Assembly: GCF_035989245.1 (NCBI RefSeq)
Contig: NZ_JAYMFF010000015.1
Span: forward strand, 75,657-139,656
Reading direction: 5' to 3'
Source of the DNA: Adlercreutzia wanghongyangiae
Lineage (GTDB): Bacteria; Actinomycetota; Coriobacteriia; Coriobacteriales; Eggerthellaceae
DNA: 64,000 bases
Part shown: piece after piece, positions 52,808-63,935 of the stretch
How the letters are laid out: each line of letters begins with the position of its first letter
Numbering within the stretch: position 1 is the stretch's first letter
Made by a program: the position numbers and the translations under genes
Notes under the pieces: generated by a model
The model's database searches: none
Told to the model about the DNA's origin: nothing
Seen by the model: the letters and a program-made list of their open reading frames with translations, nothing else

Positions 52808-55800
52808 ATGAGAGAGAAGCGACAGGGGTCGCTTCTGCGCCTCGGCCTGGCAGCCGTGCTCGCCTGCGGAATGGTTCCCGCAGTGGCCGTCGCCGAGCCT
52901 GAAGGTCAAATCACAGAGACCCCCCCCCAGCACGTTTTCTGAGCCGGTAGCCGACGTTTCCGCCACCGGCGAGCTTGTCGCAGCCGAGGATGAATCCCTT
53001 CCGGAGAGTCCGCATGGCCCCGTAGCGTCGCTCGCGAACGCTTCGTTTCCCTCCCCTTCTTCTGAATCCCCCGCCACCTCGCCTCTCGTCATTGGCGGGT
53101 TGTTGTCGAATGATGTCCTGGCGAACGTCCTAGCCCAAGCCCAGCTCCCTCTCACCTCACCGGACGGAGAGCGGGGGTCAACGCCAGCTGCCGCGCCCCT
53201 GGCGAATCCGACTCCCGACGCGAACGGGTGGGTTACCTGCGGCGACCTGCGCGTAAAGGGCGGCACCTACGGGGTCGACTTCGTGTACACGGCAGGAACG
53301 CTTCAGTACCATGGCAGCGACTACACCATCAACGGCACGCCCGTCACCGATGTCGTGGAAGTCCTCACCGGCCAGCCCCTCACTTTCTCCAGCTTGCCAA
53401 CCTTCAATACAGCAAACGAGGACGATCTCACCGGCTACTCCCATACGAGCATCGTCATACGCGAGGGGAATCAAGCAGATATTACCTTCGACAATGTCAA
53501 TATCCTGCATTACACGCCACTGAACATCATCACGAACGCATACGACACAGAGACTGGCACCAAAGCAAACGACGGCGCGCAGGTGCGCACGCGCACAAGG
53601 CTCCACCTCACTTTGGCAGATCACTCGACGAATCGGCTGCGCAGCACCGCCAATATCTGCGCATCCCTCCATTGCGGAGAAGGCTCCGATCTCATTATTG
53701 ACGATGCCGAACGCAACGTTGACGCCCAGGGAGCGCAGGTCATTCCCGTTGGCGGCGTTATCGGCAAAGACGTGACGCTGCAGAGCGGCAAGCGCCTTAC
53801 TCGGGGGCAGGCGCACCAAGCGCTGGACAGCGAGAGCCCCGGAGTTCTCCGTGTATGGAACAGCGGCAGCGATGCCGCGGCCATCGGGGGAAACAACTGC
53901 GAATCTGGCGGCGGCATGACCTTCAACGGCGGCGTTGTGGCTGTTGTGCCCGCATCTGGCGCGGACGACTGCGGCGCAGGGATCGGGGGCGGGGCGGCCG
54001 GCAATGGCACCGACACGCTCCTTCTCTTTAACAGCGGCACTTACCAAATCGTCGGAGGCAATCACGGGGCAGGGGTTGGCGGCGGATGTTACGATGGCTT
54101 CAGCGGCAACGCCGTCTACCAGCCAGACCTCATCTACAGCAAGTCATGGGGACTCACCGTAGGCGGTGACATCACCATAAACGGAGGATTCATCCGATCC
54201 GAAGGCGGCGCGCACGGCAACGGCTTCGGCGGCGGCTGCTACCACGCGGGTCCCGGCTACAACACCGGTCACACCATCACGGTAACCGGGGGCACCCTCA
54301 TTCCCTCTGGCGGATTCGCCGACCTCGGAGGCTACGAAGGGCATGTGGTTATCTCGGGGGGATCGGTGTACAGCATGGGCGGCAGCAAGTTCCAGGGTAT
54401 CGGGGGAACCGCCTGGGGAAGCACCGATTATTCCGACGACGAAAACAAAGTGTTCATGATCACCGTTGATCTCTCGGCTGATGGTGTGAGCAACGAAGCG
54501 GTTTCCAAGTGGGACCTGAGCATAGACGGAGAGCCCTACCCTTATGGAATGCCAGCCCAATTCCACGAGGGAAAACTATATCTATGGTTGCCCGCATCAG
54601 CCCAAAGCAAAGTCATCTCCATCGACCTAGGTTATAAAAAAGAAGACGGGACGCTCATCGAACCCGACACCCTGTTCCGCGACCCAACGAGCCCAGCCGA
54701 CCCGAACGACCCAAACCGCACCAAACTGAAGCGATACGAGGACTTCGAGCTCGATCCGACCTATCTGGCCGGACTGAAAAAATACTACGACGGAAAGCCA
54801 CTTCAGTCCTACGACCTGAAGGCCAGCCCCATCGCACCGCCGAAAGACCCCAGCCATATGCTCACCGACCCCGAAGCCTGCGACTACAAGTACCAACGCT
54901 ATGACGCCATCGACGGCAAACCGCTGACGGCTGAGATATCCACGGGCAATAGTATGCCAACCAATGCGGGCGTGATGAAGTTCACTATGATTTCACGTCA
55001 GTACTCTGCTACCGAGGGATTTAAGGAGAGCTACTGGGGCCACCGCGCCACCGGCTGGTGCGAGATCTGGCCCATCGCCTCGCAGGTGCACGATCTGGTA
55101 GCCGAGTGGGTGGATGATAATGCGCTCGGAAGTGTAGCCCATCCCTCCGACCAGGTGCTCAAGGTGAGCGCGACCATAGGCGCCGCCCCAACCGTGGACG
55201 GCAACCCCGGCTCGGAGGCCACCAAGGCCACCTGCCGGGCCCCGCACGGGCGCGTGCAGATCTACGTGGACGGACAGCCCGTGGGCTCGCCGGTGGATCT
55301 CGTGTACGCGGGCGATCTGGACGCCGAGGGCAACCCCATCCCCGCGGGCGATGCCCGCGTGACGGCTGAGGAAGTGGAGAACGGCCGGGGAGGATCGACG
55401 GCCCGGTTCTCCCTGGCGCGCGCAGCCTCCACGTCCGATTTCCTCGTGCCCACCCAGGGCCAGGAGGGGCGCCATGAGATATCGCTCCAGTTCCTGCCGC
55501 CCTCGGCCGCCCAGGCCGCGGCGGGGCAGCCAGCGAACTACCTGGCGAGCGCCGCGCCCGATGCAGATGAGACGGTGCCACGGGTGGAGGTGGCCATCTC
55601 CCCCATCGACCCGAACCCCGAGGTGACGGGCGAGCCGGATCCGGACTGCAAGGATCCCGAAGCCCCCGCGCCGGAGGTGGTGACGAACCCGGGGCAGCCC
55701 GCCGACCCGGGAGCCGACCCGGGCACGCCCGGCGACAAGGTGTTCCGCGGCACCATCGTAACCACCTGGGGCGAGGCGAGCGACGACAACCCGCACCCGG

Positions 55801-57779
55801 GCCGCGTGCTGCTGAAGGTGAAGACGCCCTCGTCGGAGCCGATCAGCGTGACCGACGCGAAGGGCAACGTGTTCGCCGCCGACTTCGCGCGGGACGCCGC
55901 GGGCAACCCCGTGCGGGACGAGGACGGCACCTACACCCTGGTGCTGGACCCCACGGCGGTGGGCCGAGGCGAGCTCACGTTCAAGCAGGAGCCCAACGGG
56001 GCCTACACCGGCAGCACGTGGGTCTACGACGTCACGGTGAGGCCCGATTCCAAGATCACGCCCGAGACCTCGGTGTCGAAGAGGGCCGAGAACCTGACGC
56101 ATCCGAACGGACCCACGCAGCCCGGCGACCGCATCCGCTACACCGTGACGGCGTCGAACGCGGCCGCGGGCTCGAGCTGGAACGACGTGGTGCTGTCCGA
56201 CCCGCTGCCCGCCTGCCTGCAGTTGGACGAGAGATCGGTGCGACTGGCGAGCCCCTCGGCCCCCTTCGAGGGAAAGCTGGAGAAGACAGCGGGGACGCCG
56301 AAGGTCGGCCAGTACTCGCTCTCCGCGCCGGGCGCCGACGGGCGACGCGTGCTCGAGGCTCCGGCGGGATCGGTGCACGGTGCAGGGGCAGCCACGCTCA
56401 CCTTCGAGTGCACGGTGCGCGAGGAGCTCGACTTCTCCGATCAGAACGCCGTGGACCTCGAGAACGTCGCCTCGGCCACCGGAACGCGGCCAGACCCGGA
56501 CCACCCCGACGATCCGGATGCGAAGCTGCCCGAGAACCCCGACCCGTCCGACCCGGCCGCGCCTCCCGGGGGCTCCGCGGTGGCGCCCGCCGACCCGAGC
56601 CTGCGCATGGAGAAGGCCGTGGAGAACGTCTCCGCGCCCGGCGCGGAGGTGACGCGCCTCGGAGACGTGCTGCGCTACACCGTCACGCTGGAGAACGCGG
56701 GCGCGGCCGGCAGCTGCCTCATGGGCGCCGTCGTATCCGACCCGCTGCCGGCGGGCATGGAGCCGGTGGCGGGCACCATCCGGCTGGCGGTGGACGGCGG
56801 CGAGCCCGTCGCCGTGGACGATGCCGCCTACGACGCGGCCAGCCGCACCATCGCCGTGACCTGCGGCGACCTATGGGGCGGCCAGAAGGCGGTGCTCACG
56901 TTCGACGTGGCGGTGGGCGAGGCCGCCCTGGGCGCGGACAACGCGAATATCGCCGAGGGCCACGGCAAGGTTCCCTCCGATAACCCCGGGTCGCGCCCCG
57001 AGGCGCCCGATCCCGGCGATCCCGCCGAGCCGCCAGCCGACGAGCCGGCCGTCTCCACGCCACCGGTCGCGCCGCCCGCCATCGTGGGCGATGACCCCCA
57101 GGAGGGCGACGTGGCCATCGGGAAGACGGCCGAGAACACGTCGCGCGGCGACGGGACCACCCACGTGGGCGACACGGTGCGCTACGAGATAACCCTGCGC
57201 AACGAGGGGGCGGGCACGAGCTGGATGGACGCCGTGATCCGCGACGACGTGCCGGAGGGGCTCGAGCCCGTGGGCGGCACCATCCGCCTGACGCTGCCGG
57301 ACGGCTCCGAGGCCGCCGTGGGCGACGAGGCCTACGACCCGGAGAGCCGCGTGCTGGCGGTGGCCGTGGGGCACCTGCACGGCGGGCAGGCCGCCGTCCT
57401 GCGGTTCGACGCGCTGGTGACCGAGGCCGCCGTGGGCGCCGACATCGGCAACGTGGCCGTCGGCTACGGCACGCCGCCCTCCGCGTGGGACCCCGACGCC
57501 GAGCGGCCGGAACCCGGCGCGCCCTTCGACCCGCCGGGCGGCTGGGACAGCTGGGAGGAGGGCCGCGGCAAGGTGGTCTCCGACCCGGCCTACCCGCCGG
57601 GCGCGGACAAGCTGGGCGGGGTGCTGCCCGGCGACGAGGGCGACAGGCGGCGCACCACCATCGCCCACAAGCTCGCCCAGACCGGCGACGCCCTGGCCGC
57701 CCTCGCCGGCATCGCCCTCGCCGGCGCCCTGGCCGCCGCGGCCCTGGCCCTGGCGGCCCGCCGGCGCCGCGCGCGGTAG
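52808..57779 (+). CDS. Giant LAQTG-anchored surface protein 1, out of frame at a C9 tract (probable phase-variable adhesin, OFF)
   Basis: AAGGAG and ATG 52808 start a signal peptide (LLRLGLAAVLACGMVPAVAV). After 38 codons a run of nine C (52920-52928) shifts the reading and a stop follows within 8 codons. With one C fewer the frame runs on without stop for 1656 aa to 57779; the downstream frame has only a TTG (53100) as alternative start. The N-terminal third is rich in GG and NGG turns (AIGGNNCESGGGMTFNGG), like a beta-helix. Three DUF11-type repeats begin near residues 1084, 1264 and 1432 (RAENLTHPNGPTQPGDRIRY). The C-terminus has LAQTGD, a hydrophobic helix and RRRRAR, a sortase signal. 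Confidence 0.85.
52920..52928 (+). repeat. C9 homopolymer tract, candidate phase-variation switch
   Basis: Nine C lie 13 codons after the end of the signal peptide core, within ACC-CCC-CCC-CAG. C8 or C11 would put the signal peptide in frame with the 1600-residue body. Homopolymers of this length are prone to slippage, which is the usual basis of phase variation in surface genes. Confidence 0.85.
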
Positions 57780-57820
57780 GGCCTGGCGGCGGGCCTCAAT
57801 TGCAGCCGGGACTCGGTTGC

Positions 57821-57994
57821 GGGCGGGCTGAAGCCCGCCCCTACGGGGGCGTGGGCGCTGCGGGTTGCCGTGGGCTCATCGGGCCCGGCCTTCGTAGGGG
57901 GCGGCTTCAGCCGCCCCGCCGGAAGGGGCAGAGTCCCTTCCCTACGGGTGCTGCGAGCGGTAGGCTGTGCGGGCGGGCTGAAGCCCTCCCCTAC
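57821..57994. repeat. Three REP-like palindromes after surface protein 1
   Basis: Copies lie at 57821-57844 (plus), 57894-57917 (inverted) and 57971-57994 (plus, with a CCCTCCC variant). Spacers such as GGGGGCGTGGGCGCTGCGGG and GCCGGAAGGGGCAGAG are shared with the cluster after surface protein 2, so this segment was duplicated with the gene. It may end transcription. Apart from this, 57780-58068 shows nothing. Confidence 0.9.
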
Positions 57995-58095
57995 GGGTCT
58001 TCCCCCGTCACCCCCTTCGCCTCCGACCTCGTCACCTCACACGGACGGATCCCGTCGTCCGCAATCCTCTTGCCCCCCGCCGCTCTTCCGTGCTA

Positions 58096-58163
58096 CCATT
58101 GCGGCCAATGGACTGGTTGAAAAACCCGGGTCCACCAGCGGCGGGGGAAGTCCCCCGCCTTTT
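58096..58163 (+). ncRNA. Structured RNA upstream of the DUF3800 gene, ending in a terminator
   Basis: Three hairpins follow one another: CCATTG-CGGC-CAATGG (58096-58111), CTGGT...ACCAG (58113-58138, loop with AAAAACCCGGG) and the terminator stem GGCGGGGGA/TCCCCCGCC (58140-58159) with TTTTCATTTT. A possible promoter (TTGCCC, 18 bp, TACCAT) precedes them. Several conserved RNA motifs named DUF3800-I to -XI have been reported upstream of DUF3800 genes in other bacteria; this fits that setting, but which motif, if any, cannot be told here. Confidence 0.6.
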
Positions 58164-58181
58164 CATTTTCACAGGGGGACT

Positions 58182-58865
58182 ATGTCTGAACTCAGTATCT
58201 TCATAGACGAATCGGGCGATTACGGGCCCAACTCCGACTTTTACCTCCTGACCCTCGTATTCCACGACCAGCGCAGCAGCATCAATACCCAGGTCGATGC
58301 CTTAGCCGCCCAGCTGCAGAGTATGGGAGAATCCTCCAGGCGGGCCCTCCACACCGGCCCCATGGTCCGCAAGGAGGACGAGTACCGAGACGCGCCACTC
58401 GAGCGACGCCGCAAGCTGTTTGCCCTGCTGTTCGGATTCGCGCGAAAATGCGGCATCTCCTACAAGACCTTCGCCATAGATAAGCGGCAGTACCCGGATC
58501 CCTTCCAACTCAAAGCGCGCTTGGCCCGAGGAGTCTCCCTCTTCTTCCAGTCCCATACGGGGTACTTCACCTCTTTCGACCGGGCGATCGCCTATTACGA
58601 CAACGGGCAGGCCATCGTCACGAACATCGTGAACACCGTTTTCGGCGCGATATTCTTCGATGTCGAGATAAGGCGCGTCCAACCCAGCGACTACCGACTC
58701 TTCCAATGCGCCGACCTCATTTGCACGCTCGAACTGCTGAAAGCGAAGGAGTCGAGGCGCCTTCCGCTGAGCCGGTCCGAGGAGATATTCTTCGAGAGCC
58801 GCAGGAAGCTGAAGAAGAACCACCTGAAACAGCTCGAGCGTCTCTCCTTCGAGGCGCGGCAGTAG
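58182..58865 (+). CDS. DUF3800 family protein
   Basis: The 227-aa protein begins SELSIFIDESGDYG, the hallmark acidic strand of DUF3800, and later has DRAIAYYDNGQAIVT and RLFQCADLICTLELLKAKE, the second conserved acidic region with Asp. The fold is thought to be related to RNase H-like nucleases, so a metal-dependent nuclease is plausible; the role is unknown and many members sit in mobile or defence-type loci. ACAGGGGG precedes the ATG. The terminator hairpin ends only 23 bp upstream, so expression needs read-through or a promoter within. It lies between the two giant surface protein genes. Confidence 0.85.
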   Translation: MSELSIFIDESGDYGPNSDFYLLTLVFHDQRSSINTQVDALAAQLQSMGESSRRALHTGPMVRKEDEYRDAPLERRRKLFALLFGFARKCGISYKTFAIDKRQYPDPFQLKARLARGVSLFFQSHTGYFTSFDRAIAYYDNGQAIVTNIVNTVFGAIFFDVEIRRVQPSDYRLFQCADLICTLELLKAKESRRLPLSRSEEIFFESRRKLKKNHLKQLERLSFEARQ

Positions 58866-58916
58866 ACGCAGAGCTTGCGAAGGCGCAGTTTCCCATTCCG
58901 ACTAACCCACTCAGGG

Positions 58917-58945
58917 TTGCGGAAAGCGGGGCGAAGGGGTATATT
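58917..58945 (+). promoter_or_regulatory. Promoter of the second giant surface protein
   Basis: TTGCGG (58917-58922), 17 bp, TATATT (58940-58945), a near-copy of the promoter at 52742. Two substitutions lie in the spacer. It begins 50 bp past the DUF3800 stop. Confidence 0.75.
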
Positions 58946-59025
58946 CGGCCACGGTACGCTGACAGGTCGGCAACAAGTCTCGCGCCCGCGGGGGCGCGTC
59001 CGGCCTGCGAGAGAAGGAGCACCCC

Positions 59026-62000
59026 ATGAGAGAGAAGCGAGCGGCCTCGCTTCTGAGCCTCGGCCTGGCGGCCGCGCTCGCCTGCGGCACGATGCCCGCG
59101 GCGGCCCTCGCCCAGCCCGAGGGCCAGAGCGCTGAGACCCCCCCCCAGCGAGTTTTCTGAGCCGGTAGCAGACGTTGCCGCCACCGGTGAGGCCGACCCG
59201 GCCGAGGACGGATCACTTCCGGAGAGTCCGCATGGCCCCGTAGCGTCGCTCGCGAACGCTTCGCTTCCCTCCCCTTCTCCTGAATCCCCCGCCACCTCGC
59301 CCCTCGTCATTGACGGGTCGTTGCCGAATGATGTCCTGGCGAACGTCCTGGCCCAGGCCCAGCTCCCTCTCACCTCACCGGACGGAGAACAGCGATCAAC
59401 ACCAGCTGCCGCGCCCCTGGCGAACCCGGCCCCCGACGCGGACGGGTGGGTTACCTGCGGCGACCTGCGCGTAAAAGGCGGCACCTACGGGGTCGATTTC
59501 GTATACACGTCGGGAGCTGTGCAGTACAACGGCGCCGACTACGGCGCATCGGACGTCGTGGAAGTACTCACCTCCGCCCCTCTCACCTTCTCCGACGCAG
59601 CCGGCTGCGGCAAGGACGCGCCGGGCACCACGGGCATCCAGGTAAACCCCGCCGTGCATGCAGACATCACGCTCGCGGGCGTGCACATCGTTCACCGCAT
59701 GCCCTTTAATATCATGACCAACACCAACCAGGACAGGCTCAATCCCGCTAATCCCACCCGCTGCCATATCACCCTGGCTGACGGGAGCAGCAATCTCCTC
59801 AAAGCCCACGACGGCGTTGGGAACAACGGAGCGGGAATCCGCCTGGGCGAGACATCCGTCCTCGTCATTGACGACTCCGTGCGCAATACCACCAAACCAG
59901 GTGGTAACGTCCATGACCAAGCGAGCGAAGTCGTACCCGTAAACGGAGTCATTGGCGGACGACAGAGTCTCTCTGACGGCACCCAGCTCTTTGCCGGCGA
60001 CCCCATTTCCAAGCTCGACAGCATCAACCCCGGCACCCTCGAAGTATGGGGTGGCTGCAATGCCGCCGGCATCGGGGGCACGAACCGGGAATCGGCGGGG
60101 CGCCTCACCGTCAACGGCGGTAACATCTGCGTCAGAGCCTATCAGCATACAATGACCTGGGGAAGCAGCGAAAGCGCAAACTACCAGGCCGCTGGCATTG
60201 GCGGAGGCAATTGCGGAGGCATTACGGGACTCACCTTCAACGCTGGCAGCGTATACGCCGAAGCACAGTGCCACGGCGCCGCCATCGGTAGCGGCACCTA
60301 TTATCTGACCACGCGAAACAACGGCACACTGTGGCCCGACGCCTTCCACACGCCTGATACCGCCGACGCGGGCACCTTCCTTGCCTTTGTCACGGGAGGA
60401 GACATCAACATCAACGGAGGGTTTATTGCACCGAAAGCACCCAACCACGGCAACGCCTTCGGCGACGGATGCAGCAGTTCCAACAATGGCCATATCATCC
60501 GGGTGACAGGGGGAACGCTCCTCCCCGACACCTCCATCTCGGAGTCCTACCAGTTCGACCTGGGATTGAAGGGCGGCCATCTGATAATCACCGGAGGCTC
60601 GGTAAACTGCACGAAAACCGGAACAGACTCCAACGGCAACGACACCTACAAGTTCAACGGCATCGGCGGCACGGCATGGGGAAACGACGCGTGCCTGGCC
60701 AACGGGTACGATCCCAGCGACCCCGACGATCCGAACAAGGTGTTCAAGGTGACCGTGAACCTAACCTCCGAGATCGAGAAGCGCAACGCCGAGGCGGGCA
60801 TCACCGGCGACGATCTGAACGATGTCATTAAAACCTGGAGCCTCACCGTGGGCGGGCAGCCCTACGCCTACGGGGCGCCCACCACCTTCGACGAGGGCAA
60901 GCTGTACCTGTGGCTGCCGAAGAGCGCCATCCAGAAGGAGATCGCCGTCGAACTGTCCTACATAGACAAGAACGGCGCCGAGCAGAAGATCGAGCCCCTG
61001 TTCCGCGATCCCAGCACCGATCAGAGCGGCGACGTGCTGAAGCGCTACATCGACTTCGAGCTGCCCGCCTCCTACCTCGCGTCGCTGACCAAGCACTACG
61101 ACGGAATCGGGTTCGAGACCTTCGACCTGGCGGCGCAGAAGCCCCCGCTGACCGGGTTGGTGACAGACGCCGACGGCAACCGCGTGAGCGACGGCAAGCA
61201 GCTGACCGACCCGACCAAGGTGACGTACAAGTACCAGCCCTACGACAAGCGCGGCGGCAGCCCCACCGGCCCGGAGGTGTCCGCCGACGCCGACGGCAAG
61301 CCGCTCACGGCGATGCCCGCCGACGTGGGGGTGGTGAAGTTCACCATGGACTCGTCGCAGTGGTCGGACACCGCCGGCTTCAAGGACAGCTACTGGGGGC
61401 ACCGCGCCACCGGCTGGTGCGAGATCAAGCCCTCGCCCTCGAAGGTGGCGTCCGTGAAGGCGGCGTGGTCCGACGGCGCAGATGCCGCCGACCCGTCCGA
61501 CCCGTCCAAGATGCTGAAGGTGGAGGCCGACGTGACGAGCGGCGTCTTCGACGACGGCACCCCCACCGCCCCCACCTGCAAGGCGCCCGAGGGCAAGGTG
61601 CAGCTGTACGTGGACGGCGAGCCCGTGGGCGATGCCGTGGAGATACGCCTCTCGCCCTCGACGGCACCCGACGGGACGGTGCTGCCGGCGAACGCACGGG
61701 TGGAGCGGGATGCCGACGGCCGTGAGCACACCGTCGTGTCGTGGTCGTTCGCCGTGGGCGATCTCATGGCGGCCGGCGAGACCCACCGGGTGTCCGCCCG
61801 CTACCTGCCGTCGAAGAACTACCTGGAGAGCGCCGACCCCGCCACGGGCAACGTGCCCGGAAGCGAGGTGGCGGTGCGGCCCGACGCCAGCGTGGCGCCC
61901 GCGCCGACGCTGGCCAAGAGGGCCGAGAACCTGACGCACCCGGACGGGCCCACCCAGCCCGGCGACCGCATCCGCTACACGATCACGGCGTCGAACGCGG

Positions 62001-63652
62001 CCGCCGGGTCGCTGTGGACCGGCGTGGTTCTGACCGACCCGCTGCCCGCGTGCCTGCAGCTGGTCGCGTCGTCCGTGACGCTCACCGGGGCGGACGGGGC
62101 GCAGCGCGCCCTGACGGCGGCCGCGCCGGGAACCGCGCCCGTCGTGGGCCAGTACGCCCTCGCGGCGGCCGGGGCCGACGGGCGGTGCGTGCTGGAGGCG
62201 CCCGTCGGCGACCTCGGCGGCGGGGGGAAAACAGTGCTCGCCTTCGAGTGCACGGTGCGGGAGGACCTCGACTTCTCCGACCCGGCCTCGGTTGACCTGG
62301 CAAACGTCGCCTCGGCCACCGGCAAGCGCCCGAACCCCGACGACCCGGACGGCCCCGACGTGGGCCCGGTGGAGCCCCCCGACACCCCGCCCGCCACGCC
62401 GCCCGGCGGACAGGCCGCGGTTCCGGCCGACCCGGGCGCGGGCGACGTGGGCGTCACCAAGTCCGTGGAGAACTTGACGCGCCCCGACAGCGCGGTCACC
62501 AAAATCGACGACCGGCTGCGCTACACGGTGACGCTGCGAAACGACGGACCGGCGAACAGCGCGCTTTGGGACGCCGTCCTGTCCGACCCGCTGCCGGCGG
62601 GCATCGAGCCCGTGCCGGGCACCCTGAGGCTCACCGGCCCCCTCGGCGCGCCGGACGAGCAGACCGCGGCCGTGCCCGACGCCGCCTACGACGTGGGCAG
62701 CCGCACCATCGCCGTGGCCGTGGGGCACCTGTGGGGCGGCCAGGCGTGGACGCTCTCCTTCGAGTGCGAGGTGACGGCAGATGCCGTGGGTGGAGACGCG
62801 GCCAACGTGGCCTTTGCCCACGGCACGCCGCCCTCGAACGACCCCGGGCGCGATCCCTCCAAGCCGGGCGCCGATCCGGGCAGCCCCGCGACGCCACCGG
62901 CCCCGGGCGACGGCCCCGCGGCGGAGAGCGATCCCATCTCGCCGCCCCCCATCGTGGGCGACGACCCGGAGGAGGGCGACGTGGCCATCGCCAAGACGGC
63001 CGAGAACACGTCGCGGAGCGACGGCACCACGCACGTGGGCGACACCGTGCGCTACGAGATCGCCCTGCGCAACGAGGGCGCGGGCACGAGCTGGATGGAC
63101 GCGGTCGTCCGCGACGACGTGCCGAAGGGGCTGGAGCCCGTGGGCGGCACCATCCGCCTGACGCTGCCGGACGGCTCCGAGGCCGCCGTGGGCGACGAGG
63201 TCTACGACCCGGAGAGCCGCGTGCTGGCGGTGGCCGTGGGGCACCTGCACGGCGGGCAGGCCGCCGTCCTGCGGTTCGACGCGCTGGTGACCGAGGCCGC
63301 CATAGGGGCCGACATCGGCAACGTGGCCGTCGGCTACGGCACGCCGCCGAGCGCGTGGGACCCCGACGGCGAGCGCCCGGAGCCCGGCGCGCCCTTCGAC
63401 CCGCCGGGCGGCTGGGGCAGCTGGGAGGAGGGCCGCGGCAAGGTCGTCTCCGACCCGGCCTACCCGCCGGGCGTGGACAAGCTGGGCGGGGTGCTGCCCG
63501 GCGACCTGCCCGGCGACAAGCGGCGCACCACCATCGCCCACAAGCTCGCCCAGACCGGCGACGCCCTGGCCGCCCTCGCCGGCGTCGCCCTCGCCGGGGC
63601 CCTGGCCGCCGCGGCGCTCGCCCTGGCGGCCCGCCGGCGCCGCGCGCGGTAG
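59026..63652 (+). CDS. Giant LAQTG-anchored surface protein 2, out of frame at a C9 tract (probable phase-variable adhesin, OFF)
   Basis: A paralogue of the 52.8-kb gene with the same plan. AAGGAG and ATG 59026 start the signal peptide (LLSLGLAAALACGTMPAAAL); after 38 codons a nine-C run breaks the frame, and a TGA follows. One C fewer gives a continuous 1541-aa protein to 63652. The N-terminal 90 residues and the last ~220 are almost identical to paralogue 1, while the middle has diverged. GG/NGG-rich beta-helix-like repeats (GGNCGGITGLTFNAGSVY) come first, then three DUF11-type repeats (RAENLTHPDGPTQPGDRIRY and two more), and LAQTGD with helix and RRRRAR. Export, sortase anchoring and adhesion are inferred. 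Confidence 0.85.
59138..59146 (+). repeat. C9 homopolymer tract, second candidate phase-variation switch
   Basis: Nine C at the same codon position (GAG-ACC-CCC-CCC-CAG) as in the first paralogue, with identical flanks on the left and a near-identical AGTTTTCTGAGCCGGTAG on the right. The frame is broken in the same direction, and C8 or C11 would restore it. Confidence 0.85.
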
Positions 63653-63712
63653 GGCCTGGCGGGGCAGGTTCGAGTTGCGGGTAGGCCCCGGTCGCGGGTG
63701 CGTTCCGGTTGC

Positions 63713-63935
63713 GGGCGGGCTGAAGCCCGCCCCTACGGGGGCGTGGGCGCTGCGGGTTGCGGGCGGGCTGAAGCCCGCCCCTACGGGGGCGTGGGCGCTG
63801 CGGGTTGTCGTGGGCGCATCTAGCCCGGTCTTCGTAGGGGGCGGCTTCAGCCGCCCCGCCGGAAGAGGCAGAGCCCCTTCCCCACGGGGCGCTGCGAGCG
63901 CCAGGCTGGGCGGGCGGGCTGAAGCCCGCCCCTAC
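63713..63935. repeat. Four REP-like palindromes after surface protein 2
   Basis: Copies at 63713-63736 and 63761-63784 (plus, 48 bp apart), 63834-63857 (inverted) and 63912-63935 (plus). The order and spacers match the cluster at 57.8 kb, with one extra 48-bp unit. The last 60 bases of the window hold a T7 run and no gene start that I can support. Confidence 0.9.

Noticed and set aside
53100..57779. Calling the first giant protein from the TTG at 53100
   Set aside because: This would drop the signal peptide, promoter spacing and RBS found at 52808, and the same arrangement in the paralogue shows that the C9 tract is the real break.
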